A DNA stretch of 64,000 nucleotides from Cylindrodendrum hubeiense (Eukaryota > Ascomycota > Sordariomycetes > Hypocreales > Nectriaceae): NCBI GenBank assembly GCA_014621425.1, contig JAANBB010000027.1, positions 124,138 through 188,137 of the forward strand. The letters are read 5' to 3'. The notes under the pieces were generated by a model. It saw only the letters and a list, made by a program, of their open reading frames with translations. It had not been told where the DNA came from and searched no databases. Shown here in pieces: positions 34,241 through 46,066 of the stretch (its first letter is position 1; every line of letters begins with the position of its first letter). A program made the translations under genes and the position numbers.

Positions 34241-34247
34241 TATATAA
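34241..34247 (+). promoter_or_regulatory. TATA box of the 59-residue microprotein gene
   Basis: TATATAA about 113 bases before the ATG at 34354, followed by a C/A- and C/T-rich leader typical of well-expressed fungal genes. Confidence 0.45.
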
Positions 34248-34353
34248 CCCCCTCACAGCCATCTCAAGTTGGCTCAACAAACTTCGACCTTCCCAAACAC
34301 GTGTCAACACATACCTGTCATACTCACCCTTCTCAGACTCATACTTCATCACG

Positions 34354-34533
34354 ATGGCCGATACATTTGGCTGTCATCTCCATTCGCCTTTGGCCCCCAC
34401 GGCCACCAGCGATGGCAATGCACCAGAATTTCTAACAGATCCAGCCATCTGGTTCTTCACTGTCATCGCCACGTGGTTCTTGATCCTCCTCACGGATCTC
34501 ATTCTCTTCCTCGTCTCTGGTGCACGACTTTGA
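34354..34533 (+). CDS. Small single-span membrane protein, 59 aa
   Basis: An intronless frame of 59 codons in a strong start context (CATCACGATGG). It has a hydrophilic N-terminus (MADTFGCHLHSPLAPTATSD) and one long hydrophobic segment (IWFFTVIATWFLILLTDLI) followed by a short polar end (VSGARL). A TATATAA and a pyrimidine/CA-rich leader lie upstream at the right distance. I do not recognise the family. It may be a genuine membrane microprotein or the first exon of something longer, because the stop falls inside the first copy of a 125-bp tandem duplication. Codon choice looks coding. Confidence 0.45.
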   Translation: MADTFGCHLHSPLAPTATSDGNAPEFLTDPAIWFFTVIATWFLILLTDLILFLVSGARL

Positions 34534-34750
34534 GATGTACACGGGTTTGTTGGAAGACAGCACGGGTCTGCACAATCATTGGTCAGGGTCAACCTCTCTT
34601 TGGCGAAGGTAGACCAGAACAATGAGAAAGATGTTTAGTCTCTGGTGCATAACTTTGAGATGGATATGGGTTTTTTGGAGGGCAACATGAGTCTGCAAAA
34701 TCATTGGCCAGGGTCAACATCTCTGTGGCGAAGTAGACCAGGCCAATGAG
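34514..34750. repeat. Diverged 125-bp tandem duplication
   Basis: The copies start at 34514 and 34639 with TCTCTGGTGCA(C/T) and share roughly 80 per cent of positions through AGACCAG..CAATGAGA. The first copy begins inside the last codons of the 59-residue gene. Confidence 0.75.
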
Positions 34751-36319
34751 AGCGAGTTCTAGGTTGGTAGTTTAGATAGAGGAGCAGGATAACAAATTAA
34801 CACCTCTCCACTTACACGCACATTCTAATGAACTTCTGTAACTTGAGTGCCCTAGTACCACTCCATGATCAAACCCCTCTATATACTGCATTTAAACGAC
34901 TATTTTAATGATCCACTATGGTCTTCAGTGTGTTCGGAGCCGAAGAAATCGTCGTAGACGTAAACTGCAATGATGGCTACGTTTCACTCCTCGTAGAACC
35001 CAAGTGACTGCAAAGCGTCACTCTTGACTTTCCAATACTCCTATGGAGGCACAAACAACGCACACTCACACAGCTCTGGTAGACGAGTTGAGAGTCATCG
35101 CTGAGGCGGGTGTGCATGGGGGTGGCGATAGTATCTTGGATCAAGGGACAGATGGCGCGTCATCCAGACCCCAACCTTCCAGGGGATACGGCTGTCATAC
35201 TGCCTCTTATTATGGCTATTTATACTTGACTAGTCACAGATAAGAATTGCCCTATATGATTCGACAAGGTAACCGGCATGCTGGAGCGGTATGTCATAGT
35301 CTCCTCGTAACTAGGCCTGAACTTGAGTTGCTAAATGACTGAATCATCACGTAACATGATGCGTGCTTTCCGGATTGAGCTGCTAGTCAAGAATGTAGTC
35401 CCCAAACTCAGACGAGCAGATGTCGCGGGAGCATATGCTGGTATCTCGAACAATGTGCAGTCCTTTGTGAACAAACAACCAAGGATGAGGAGGCATGGCG
35501 TGACTGAGGCCGGTAGTTTGGCACATAACTCACCATACTGATCGGAAGTTTTACGTCGAAAATTTGCCATTTCGATAACAAGAACGGCACATGAACAGCA
35601 CAGTGCAGTCACCTCCTCGAGTACCTCTGCTGCCTAGGGACGCCGAGATCGGGACTAGCGGAATTGGATTTCCTTCCTTGTAGTATTACTAGAGGGCGAA
35701 CGGGTAGCGAAAGCCGTGAATATCTACCCTTAAACCAATTGGGGTGTAGGAGGACGACTTCACGAGCTGCGTAGTCGGAATGAACATGGCCTTGCTGAGC
35801 CAACGTGATCACATGAGCAACGCCGGATTCCCAGCATATCCGCTCTAGCAATGAAAAAAGCACGCTGAGGCACTAAAATTGGCTATTGCATTGTTAGCAT
35901 TGTGTTTGAATTCAGTACTCGTCACTGTATTTCCATGAAGGAGATTTGCAGCCCCGTTGGAAATTGACGGAAAAGGGTGAATCGCGCTTATATATCCGAC
36001 AACCGCCCATCAGGCGCCCGAATCAGCAGGCAGCCAAGAGCGATGGTGTGCCATCGGGAATGATTCCCAGAGGCCAGAAGTCCATCTATAGCCGTGATAA
36101 AGAGATAATGGACGAGATTTGGGCCTTTTATTGGCCATACCCCGCACTTTTTCCGATGAAGACGGTATTCCGTGCATTGCCGTCGGGACTTGACTCCACA
36201 TCGGCGTCTTGTCCGAGACTAGCACGGAATCATATCCATGCCGAAGCGAGACATATATCGTCTTGCAGGTGCGATGTTTGACGCTGGATGATTGTGGATG
36301 ACACAACAAACCTCGCATC
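34751..36319. other. Intergenic region upstream of the A-T-R enzyme
   Basis: Short frames on both strands (for example minus 35331-35612 and plus 35946-36281) carry no motif. The last few hundred bases are the promoter region of the gene at 36320; a TTATATAT word lies near 35988 but is far upstream. I see no supported gene. Confidence 0.35.
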
Positions 36320-39300
36320 ATGACTATCAGACACGATATTGCCGCGCCGGCCGTGTCTCGGGCCCAGGCGTACGAGTCAGAGGCCAAGATGTTTACTCTC
36401 GATGAGCTACTTAAGCGCCGCGCCTCGGAAATGGGCGACGCGCCACTGTTTGGCTGCCCGGCTGCTGGCGTGGATGATTTCGAGGATCATAGCGCCCGTG
36501 CTGTCGACAGATATGCCGACGCTGCCGTCGTAAAGCTGCGGGAGTTGGGATTGAACCCTGTTGTATGTCTCGGAATTGAAACCGTTTGCCGTCTGTCCCT
36601 AAAGCTCACTCTTGCAGGATGCACACGTCCAGAACCCGCCCGTCGTGGGGATTCTAGCGCAATCTGGTCTCCACATCGTTATCCAGATGATCGCCTTGAA
36701 TCGTCTGGGATATGCGTCTTTCATGATTTCCACTCGCCTTCCCTGCCCAGCCATCACGCAACTCCTCGACCTTGCCGACTGCAGCATCGTCCTGACAACA
36801 CCCGGTTTCCATCCCGTTTTGACCGAAGTCAAGCAGCACCGGCCGTTGGAGTTTCTCCCCCTGTTGATGCACTCCGACTACTATGGAAAAGATGCACCGC
36901 GATTTGTCCGGCCCTACAATCCGGACAAAGAAGCTAACAAAATTGCCGTCATTCTGCACTCTTCTGGCTCAACAGGCCTCCCGAAGCCCATCTTTCTCAC
37001 CAACAAAAGTTGCATTGCGGCTGCTTCTACGCATCTGAACATGCGATCACTGCTAATGTCGCCCATGTTCCACAGCCACGGCTTCTACGAGATTTGGCGA
37101 TCTGTTTACTCTAGGAAAGCCCTCTACTTTTGCAACTATGCACTACCGCTGACGAGGGAATCGCTACTGCGTATGCTCAATGCCATCAAGCCAGAGCTTT
37201 TCCACTGCGTGCCGTATGTGGTCAAGCTTCTTGCGGAAGCTGAAGAAGGTATTCAGGCTCTTGCCAGAGTCAAGCTCGTTCTGTTTGCCGGGAGCGGCTG
37301 TCCAGATGATCTTGGAGATCGCCTTGTGGAAAGCGGCGTAAACTTAGCTGGCAACTACGGAACGTGAGTTTTCGCAGATACTGCACCTAGCAATGACTAA
37401 ATAATGATGCAGCACCGAAATTGGCCGACTCATGAACTCGGCACGCCCAGAGGGCGACAAGGCGTGGAATTATCTACGCCCCTTGCCCAAGGTGGAAGAA
37501 TACTTCATAATGGACGAAGTTGCACCTGGATTATACGAGTGTGTTGCCCTTGACGGGTTGCCATCGAAGAACACCACCAACTCGGACGACCCTCCTGGTT
37601 CATTTCGCACTCGGGACCTTTTCACGCCACATCCCTCGCGACCAAAGTTGTGGAAATATGCGTGTCGACTCGATGACCGATTCACTCTGATTAACGGCGA
37701 GAAGGTCTTGCCACTTCCTATCGAGGGACGCGTCCGACAGGAAGAGATGGTCAAGGAGGCCATTGTGTTTGGCGATGGATGCACCTATCCTGGACTCATT
37801 ATTGTCAAGGCAGATCGGGCGGCTCACATATCCGATGACGAGTTCATCGAGAACATCTGGCCGGCCGTGGAAGATGCCAATCTCCGAGCGGAGAGTTTCT
37901 CCCGTATTCCCAAGGAGCTGATCGTCGTTCTGGCAGCTGACACCACGTATCCCCGGACTGACAAGGGAACGTTTATCCGAGTACCCATGTACCGCCAGTT
38001 TGCAAAGGAAATTGAGGCGGCATATGACAACTTCGAAGGTCAGAATAATCAAGGAGGAACGCTATCATTGGAGGGTGATGAGTTGGAGACCTACCTTATT
38101 CGCCAACTGAAGGAAAAATGCGGTATGGAGCTTCCGTCGTCTGAGATCGACTTCTTTGCGGCGGGTGTCGATAGTCTGCAATGCATCAAAATTTGGAGTT
38201 TGATAAAGAGAGAGCTAGACCTCGGTGGCCGACAATCAGAACTGGGACAGAATGTCCTCTACGAGACTGGAAACATTAAACTGCTTGCACGGTATTTGGA
38301 AGGACTCAAGACTGGCAAGGAAGACGTGGCGCAAGACGAGCTGCAGAATATGGAGGGCTTGATCACCAAGTATTCCTCGTTTCAGCCTCATGTCGCCGCA
38401 GATGCCACGCAGCCAGAGAAGGAACTTGTGGTATGTGAACCCATCTGCCCTGTCAGAACTGGATCTCCCTAACTCGGTGTAGCTCCTCACTGGCGTTACC
38501 GGCGCTCTAGGCGCAAACATCCTGTCCCAACTGACTGCCCAACCTAAAATCGGAGCTGTATGGGCTATGGTGCGAGCATCTAACGATTCCGCAGCATCAG
38601 AAAGGTTGTACAGTTCCATCGAGGCTCGTGGAATGACCTTGACGCCCGAGCAGAAGGCGAAGATCGTCCCGCTCTCGTGCAATCTGGGTCAGACCGATCT
38701 TGGTCTTGAGGCATCTAGAATCAGCGAGCTTCGTGCCAATCTGACAGTCGCCATCCATAGCGCGTGGGCTGTCAACTTCAACCTCCCCGTGCAAAGCTTT
38801 GAGGACCAGCACATCAAGGCGGTACACAACCTGATCCAGATCACACTTTCCGTCCAGACGCCCAAACCAGCGCGTTTCTTCTTCTGCTCGTCTGTCTCGT
38901 CGGCCGCCGGATCGCCTCGGCCTGGCGCCGTGCTCGAGTCATATGTTCCTTCGCCTTCTCACGCACAGCACACAGGTTATGCGCGTTCCAAGTATGTCGC
39001 TGAGCACATCACGCGCAACGCCATGAAAGATTCCGGTGCCGCTGCGAGGGTCCTTCGTATTGGGCAGTTGGCTGGCGATACCAACTTGGGAGTGTGGAAT
39101 ACTACTGAGGGAATACCATTGATGATTCAGACGGCAGTGACTGTGGGCGCGCTGCCTGCTCTGAATGAGGTGAGACTCATCCAAGGGTATTGATGTGATG
39201 CTGAGCTGACATAATTTTGCAGGAAATGAGCTGGCTTCCAGTCGATCTTGCTGCCAGCACTATCCTCGACCTCACCAGCACTGGCGCGGAGACACCTGGT

Positions 39301-39669
39301 GATCGAAGCTCCGATGCCGACCTGATGTACCATGTGTTGAACCCAACTCGCTTCCACTGGACACGCGACATGCTCGTCGCACTCGCTAGCGCAGGGCTCA
39401 AGTTTGAAACTCTCCCGACAAGCGAGTGGATGGAGAGACTGAGGCAATCCGACCGCGACCCGCTGAAGAACCCGCCGATCAAGTTGCTGGGTTGGTTCGA
39501 AGGGAAATACGGAGCCAAGGCGGCCTCATCGGCTGAGACTGGGACGCTGGATTATCTGACGGAGAGGACGAAGGAGGACAGCGCCACTTTGAGGAGTGTG
39601 CCTGATGTGACGGATGTGTCTTACGTGAAGAAGGTGCTTGAGCGATTTGAGAAGAGTTGGGCGACTTAA
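36320..39669 (+). CDS. Adenylation-thiolation-reductase (NRPS-like) enzyme, 1,046 aa
   Basis: Five exons, join(36320..36562,36618..37363,37413..38430,38483..39169,39223..39669); introns 49-55 bases; phase closes at 1,047 codons. Domain order A-T-R. The adenylation domain (about 20-530) has SSGSTGLPKP at 196-205, NYGTTEIG near 330, the A8-like GEKVLPLP and the catalytic Lys in PRTDKGTF at about 514. The thiolation domain has FFAAGVDSLQ with the phosphopantetheine Ser at about 584. The thioester reductase starts with TGVTGALGANIL near 672 and has Y-x3-K at about 835-839 (TGYARSKYV). Such enzymes activate a carboxylic acid as AMP ester, load it on the carrier and release it as aldehyde (or alcohol) with NAD(P)H. 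There is no condensation domain, so it reduces a single acid and does not make a peptide. The substrate is not readable here. It needs a phosphopantetheinyl transferase encoded elsewhere. Confidence 0.92.
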
Positions 39670-40342
39670 GTGCGTTGGAATCTCTCCGCACGCCTATGAC
39701 TAAGCGGATGACCCGGCTTAATCTTTGCTATTTCATATATAGCCATGACGATGACGAGAATGAGAATGTATGTATAGAGTAGCTTATCTCCACAACCCGG
39801 CGGGGGAGGGGCCAACGAGTTGAGAATCGGCCTGGCCTAGGCCTCCCCCTCTTGTCAATTGCAGCAGATATTTGGATAAACCTCCGCGTAGTCAGCGCAA
39901 CCTTACCTTTGAGCCTTAATCAGACATCGCAGTTCTATGAAAGATCCGTGCGGTGGCGGTGGGGCCGACATGACTATTAAGACGATCTCTTATGGGAGCA
40001 GGGGCATGGTCTCTTTCAGACCAATAGACGTCCCGCCATGTCGTGCCATTTTGCGCTTCGACGCTTTGACGCAGTCATCATATGCTGTCTCCAAGATTAA
40101 GGTCCGCGCGGGGAAAATGCGTGGATACCCACTAGACCTAATTAGAGAGCTAAACGACCATGCATCGTGACAGTGCAGAGACCCTGGCTTTGCCGGAATA
40201 CGAGAGTTGACATCCTTGATGGATCCAGCAACAGTTGAGGCGACCGACGGCAGTATAAATATCCTATCAAAGCCACTGACCAGACAACTTCATTCACAGA
40301 GTCATCCACCATCTTTCACATTACTACTGTTCATTCTTTGAC
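39670..40342. other. Intergenic between the A-T-R enzyme and the secreted protein
   Basis: The 3' region of the enzyme gene and the promoter of the gene at 40343. A frame at 39937-40170 shows nothing recognisable. Confidence 0.5.
40254..40260 (+). promoter_or_regulatory. TATA box of the secreted-protein gene
   Basis: TATAAAT 83 bases before the ATG at 40343, with a C/T/A-rich leader between. Well placed. Confidence 0.6.
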
Positions 40343-41520
40343 ATGTCATTCAAGACAACAAGTCTCGCCGCCCTCGGACTCACAATCATGGCATGTATTC
40401 AGCAAGGCAGTGCTATCTCTACGACGTCCAAAAGTCTGAACTACAAGCACGTTGCAGAGATTACCAAAGAGATCCGGTGGTATGTAACGCCTGGCAAAAT
40501 GACAAACGTTGCGCAGACGGACGAGGAGTTTGGGTACGAGTACGAGGTGTAAGTGAACCTTTAGGCTTTTCTCCTTCACTTAGGCTAATATAGAAGGGAT
40601 CAGCGTGCATGCTGAAGAAAGCACTGCCACCGGCAACCTCATCGAACCTTTACGCTCTTACTACCAGGTTTATACGTATCATCATGATGCCTTGGCCGAA
40701 TGGGATCCATCCGCGGCCCCATTTGTAAGTTGCATTTTCCTTGATGAAATGTTTGAGTTGGCTGACATAATGGCAAGACCGCAAAGACGCCCCTCCCATT
40801 CAAATACGCCCCCATGGCTTTGACAAGGCAGGTCTGGAACAGCTTCCAAGACTTCAATGTGTCTTTAGATTCGGCGGCGTACCAGAATAAAACCGCTGGT
40901 GTATGTCAGTCCAGTGGCAAATTGAAACGTGAGCTAACCCGCGTAGCACATATTCTGCAGACAAGATCAGTTCGGGTCCGCATTGACACCACTCGCAAAG
41001 CTCTCTTGGAACACGACAAAGGCGACTTTTGTCGACACTGAGACAAAGTCTAGAGATGCGGGCATGTACGTCGGTCTTCTTCTGGCAGACAGCTCTGCTG
41101 GCACTTCCCACGAGGAAATCTATAAGACGCTCGAACTTCGACGTGAATACGTGGAATCACGACTGCGCGTCAAACCTGGTCTAGCCACTGGTCTTCTCAA
41201 CTACGTGCAAAGCGGCAAGGCTCTCGTTACTGGGTACGTGAAGAGTGCACGATGATATGATGCACGGCTAACATAAATGCAGGACGGAGTCTGGTAAAGT
41301 ATTTATGGATTCACTCCAAGCAAACTCGCCATTCACTGCTGGTATCTTTTGGGAACATGTTGCTCTGGAGGAGTTCTGGTTCAAGTCCCCTACAGACGCC
41401 ACGTCCTTCTTTAAAGGCTTGCCAAAGCTCGGAAAGTTGCAGTGGAAAGGTTCTTCAGGATCATATGTCGTAGCTGGAGTGCCTAAAGTAGTTTTTGATA
41501 AGGATAAGGGTAGGCTGTGA
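40343..41520 (+). CDS. Secreted protein of unknown family, about 330 aa
   Basis: Five exons, join(40343..40546,40584..40724,40778..40900,40947..41233,41283..41520), closing at 331 codons. A clear signal peptide (SLAALGLTIMACIQQGSA) precedes the mature start STTSKSLNYKH. Later landmarks are IRWYVTPG, RSYYQVYTYHHDAL, FKYAPMALTRQVWNSF, HIFCRQDQFGSALTPL, GMYVGLLLADSSAGTSHEEI and FTAGIFWEHVALEEFWF. I do not recognise the family. It is single-domain looking, with few cysteines, so it is not a typical small cysteine-rich effector. The first intron as drawn is only 37 bases, the one combination that keeps frame, so the first junction is doubtful; the other three are good. It sits downstream of, and in line with, the A-T-R enzyme. 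Confidence 0.7.
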
Positions 41521-42128
41521 GTGGTGCTGAGTGTCAGATGGAAAATACACTTGAAGTTGAAGGGGGAGTCTATGACGGTTTGCAGCTAATGTAGCTAAGA
41601 ATATATTCTGTCTTCACTTCTGGTAGAACAACTTCGCTGCAATGTGATGTATGCTATTGTTATGTACTGAATACTTAATAGGGTAAACATACTTGTTGGC
41701 AGAAGAAACACAAAATTCTTGGACAAGAGCGAATTTGACTAGGCGAGGAAACTAGAAAAGCTCTATTTATATCGGTACATCACATTGATCCATTCAGAAG
41801 TGCCTATGGCTAAAATTGGTACTCTCGTTAGGACCCAGACATGTTTCACGAACCCCAGGTTCTCGACCCAGGTGGTGGGATCCCCATGTGTCAGTGGCGC
41901 CTGGTGTTTTAGACCCCTGGCCAATGTTACAAGCGGAGCTGTTTGTGTTTGGTTATGTTTAACCACACATGTTGATACAACTACACATTAATACAGCTGG
42001 AAACTAGACAATAACCTCCAAGAAGAAGAAACTATTCATCAATCCTGGATATCGGAGACAAGACGTGAACAATCATCGCTATTACCGCACCAACCCCCAT
42101 TGCACCAACCCCTCGTTATAAAATTACA
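41521..42128. other. Intergenic, convergent 3' ends
   Basis: Lies between the 3' end of the secreted-protein gene and the 3' end of the small minus-strand gene. AT-rich in part, no gene supported. Confidence 0.45.
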
Positions 42129-42494
42129 TTATTTGGAGTCAAACTGTGCTCCAAAGCCGGCAAAGTTGACGTCTCGCTCGTTACATTTTGATGATGTTTT
42201 CGGTGTCAGTGTCGAAATAGTCGAAGGATCCTCGACGACGTGCTGAGCATGGGGTTCGCGGATGAAGAGTGGAGTTCCAATTGTGTAGGAGGGGTCCTGC
42301 ATTCGTACGTTGACGGGTTCGGTAGTGGTGCCGGAGGTATTACTATGACTCAGAGACTCTTGTTAGTGAAATGCAGAACTGGACGGTTTGAGTTGAGGTG
42401 GCAGGAGCAGAGCATTTGACGGAGTAGAAGTAACGGGAAAAGGGTCTCACAGTGATGCAGTGGCTTGAGAATTGTTGAATGATGAGGTCGACAT
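42129..42494 (-). CDS. Small hydrophilic protein of unknown function, 87 aa
   Basis: Two exons, complement(join(42129..42348,42451..42494)), with a 102-base intron (GTGAGA...CTGAG, branch ACTAAC). The start ATGTCGACCTC opens MSTSSFNNSQATAS. Exon 2 encodes TEPVNVRMQDPSYTIGTPLF, IREPHAQHVVEDPSTISTL and KCNERDVNFAGFGAQFDSK to a TAA stop. Neither exon is obvious alone, but the joined frame is clean and the second exon has a coherent, proline-punctuated sequence. An alternative acceptor six bases further on gives 85 residues. No signal peptide or membrane span. Function unknown. Confidence 0.5.
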
Positions 42495-45400
42495 GCTGAT
42501 GGGTGTTGGCCTGGTTAAGTAGCCAAGGTCTATTTATTGGCAGCATTAGCTCCTGCCCAAAAGGGAAAATGGCCTGCCAGGGCCGGTAAGGCTACAGTGG
42601 AGATGGCCCTGGGAGAATCCACGGGAAGGATTTTTCTCACAATTCGTTAAGGTAAAGCGGCACTTGACGGGGAAACATGAAGAAAGTGAGATGGTAGAAG
42701 CCTCGATGCCTGGGACGGCGCTGGATATGCCGCAGTACAGCCATCTCGAGAGGACAGGAGCTGAGATACTTATACGGCAAGCCCCTGGTGAGATGTGTGC
42801 CCTGGTCTGGACGGGACATTAGTGAAGACAGGTCAAACGTCTGACGTCTTCGGCGGTGTGTAATACCGACAGAGCCTCAATTTTGGGACCTTTGACCATG
42901 GTGCCAAGCCAGGGCCAAGAGGAGTCATGAATGAGGGAGGGAGCTCATGTCTCAAAACGCCCGAGACAGGCGTAGACTGAGCTAGCTGTTTATGAAACCG
43001 CGTCTGGAGGGGTCAACCATGTCTCGAGGATCTTGACGTGCACACGGACGGACAGGGATCTCTATTGCCAGGAAATTGTGACAGACTCGTCACGGAGCCA
43101 CGCCGAGCCACGGAGACTTCCAGATTCCATTCCATATGACGGGAGAGCAGCGAGGCCGAATCGCGGGGCATTGCCAACGTAGCGGTTCAAGCGAGATTAC
43201 CCCAGCGCACGTTGCATGACGGCCGCAGCATATCCACCGTGGCCATAATGTCGTGTGTGGTTCGCGCACTGCGTTTGAGTGCCCATCTCGTGTTGCTATC
43301 TCGTGTTGCACAGGCTTCCAAAGAAGCGCCAGGCTCCAACGGCGCAGCGGTTGTTGCATGAAGAATCAATGCCGTGCCACTGTTAGAGCATGGCTCAACG
43401 CTCTCGGTTGCCCTCTCGACCACTTCTCTCCCCTCTCCAGCCCCCATGGTTTCTCTGCACACATGACAATTAGAGTCAGAGCCGGGAAGAATAATACCAA
43501 GGGTATCGATGGCATCTTAATGGATACTGTTTAGTTTTGGACCATTAGCCAGTTGAAGTGGTGATTGAGCTTTCCTCATGGCTTGCACACACCATAGCGA
43601 CTCGTTATTTTCCAGTGCCCGCCACAATTAATCCTCAGTCAGAGTCAGGACCTCGTTTCGGTGTCCGCGACCTCTTCGGATCTTGGTGCGACAAGGTCCT
43701 TCCTGGAAGCCAGGAATCGGCTACGTCAATGATTCGCCGCTAACCGAGGCGTTGCTGGCTGCTTGAGTGTCCGTTAATCGGGGGCGCGCCGCTGAACATC
43801 TTCAGCCTAATTTAGTACACCGCCTCCCTGGAGAATCATTCTTTAATTTGGAGTAATCTCAAAAAATATCCGAGCTTTCGGAGATGGAACCGAAAGGGGA
43901 ACACAGCCCGTCGTGGAGGGAAGTGCCATGAATGCGTGGGGGAAGAGGACACGGCCAACGCCACTGTAGCCTTATCCAGGGACGATGTTGAGACGTGTTC
44001 TCAGAGACCGATGCAGGGGGCACTACGCGTATCTCAGGTTGGCCTACGGAGTGCACGCCCGGCTAAACATCTTATCAACTGGTGGAAGAATGGATCCAAT
44101 CTATGCAGCATGCACTCCCGGCAATGTGGAAAGATCTACCAGCATCGTAACACAATTGTGCTCCATAGATCTCATAATAATAGAATTGACCAGGTTGAGC
44201 TTCCCAGTCTAACATCCTTCAACTTGGTACCATTGAAACCCGAGAATGGAGTAGCATGTTCTAGTTGTGGGATTTATGTGGGTGATGTATCCCATCTGGG
44301 TCGAACGACAAGAAAAGGAAACATCCAAATGGGGTAGAGCCCTAGGCTTGGCGTCTGATGTGCGAATGGGTTGGCGACGGGGCCATGATGCGAACACGAC
44401 AGGACGCCACACCTTAGCACCTATAGTGCACCCCAGATACACCTGTCAATGCGTCTTCTTTTGTTCGGCGCAGGTCCAGCCGCCTCACTATTCGGCGTTG
44501 CATTGAGGCGCAACGCAGAAAGGCAGATGACGACCTGCTCGCTGTTTGACCAGAATCAGGAGAGATCGCATGATAGAGAGACTCCTGAACGTGAAAATTT
44601 TGCAGTAATCCAGCTAGAGGGAGATGCGAGCAGGAAATCTCAGTGGAAAAATTCGTCACCTGCTGACGCCTTGAACCCTGCTCATTCGCTTCCCCGTCCC
44701 CTGCTCGTTCTCCAGCCAAGGCCCAGATTGCCTGGGCGGCCAAGAGAAGCCGAGAGATCGGCAAGGCCAGGGGCAACCAGGTAACCAAGATTCAAATTTT
44801 CAACGGCCTCCATGTCCATGCAGAGCATGGAAGGACCCTGCTGCCAGCTTAAACCGTGGCCAGAACCCGGCAGGCAGGACTAGGGACGGAGAAATTGGGG
44901 CAACCTTCACAGCCCGGGCCATGCACGAGGGTCAATAGCTTCGGAATAGCTTGGAGATGGCGCCGGTAAACAGTGGCGCTCCCGCACGCGTTAACAAAGC
45001 AAGTACCACCTGGAGACAGCATTATCTTGGCTTTGATCTTGGCTTTCTATGTGTGGGCCACATTGGATTGCCTCGGCCCCGGGGATACATCACTCAGGCC
45101 ATCGGGAGTTTCCGAACTGAAAGCTGTTGTTTCTGTCCCATCACAAGCAGTCGACAACGTGCCAATATTGACAGGCTGTCCTCCATTCCCCGGTTCATCC
45201 GAAGCGCCCACAAAGAACCTCTGTGCGGATACACAGGGACATCCCTGTTCTGGGTCGACCACCTGACGTGTGAAACTCGGCCGGTAAGTTAAATCAGCGG
45301 CCGCCGTTCGTCATCGCCCGGTTCGCCTGCTAATCATCACCTGACAGTCTTGGACGGTAAGGCGTCCAAAGGTGAACCGGAGACGAAACATTGTTGAGAA

Positions 45401-46066
45401 CTTTTCTGAAACCAGAAAACGGTGAATCAATGCCACCTTCTTCCGGTCCCACCTCCCGTACCCATATTTTATCCGGTCTGGTTGAAGACCGGGGTAAGAC
45501 CTCCAGGCACAAATGTGCTGCGGCGACTCCACGCGGCATGCAAGGCGCGCTCCTTGCACAGCCCACGAGTCGGTGCAGGATTAATTATGCTGGCGCACAG
45601 TTTAGTGCATACCAGGTCCCGAGAGACGGCCCGGCAAATGCTGCTTGTTGGGAAAATATTGAAGCCCACAGGGATGTTGTGGGGTGGTCTTGGAAGGCTG
45701 TGCACTTAATGTGTGATCCATCATCAACTTTCAACCAGGCGCGCACGTTATTAGAGAAATGAATTGTAATCACTAGAAATTGATTGCAATCTCCGAATCA
45801 CAGGCGTAGTAAATCACATGCTGAAATTTAAAGGTGGAGTACCATAGCTAACCACCCGTGGGCTCGGGTTGCAATTATCTCACACATGTCGGTGACAATG
45901 CCTGTCTTGGACCAGAGCTCTCTATCTCCCTATCTTGAATTCTATAGCTTAATGTACCATGTGTGTTCTGTTTCGAAGCTTTGGTCTATATTCTTAGCTG
46001 TCCAGGTGTCGTATACTATGGAGGTCAATGGGGTCCCTTGGCTGGTTTCTTTATTGGGCTACCATC
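42495..46066. other. 3.6-kb interval without a supported gene
   Basis: The first part is the promoter of the small gene at 42494. The rest has many short overlapping frames on both strands (for example minus 43090-43462, minus 44414-44788, plus 44951-45292, plus 45391-45762) without motifs, convincing introns or a leading strand. Composition is normal and not RIP-like. The last part is the 3' region of the nitrilase gene. Confidence 0.35.

Noticed and set aside
42600..45880. Many short frames on both strands
   Set aside because: No frame dominates and no domain or signal peptide is visible.
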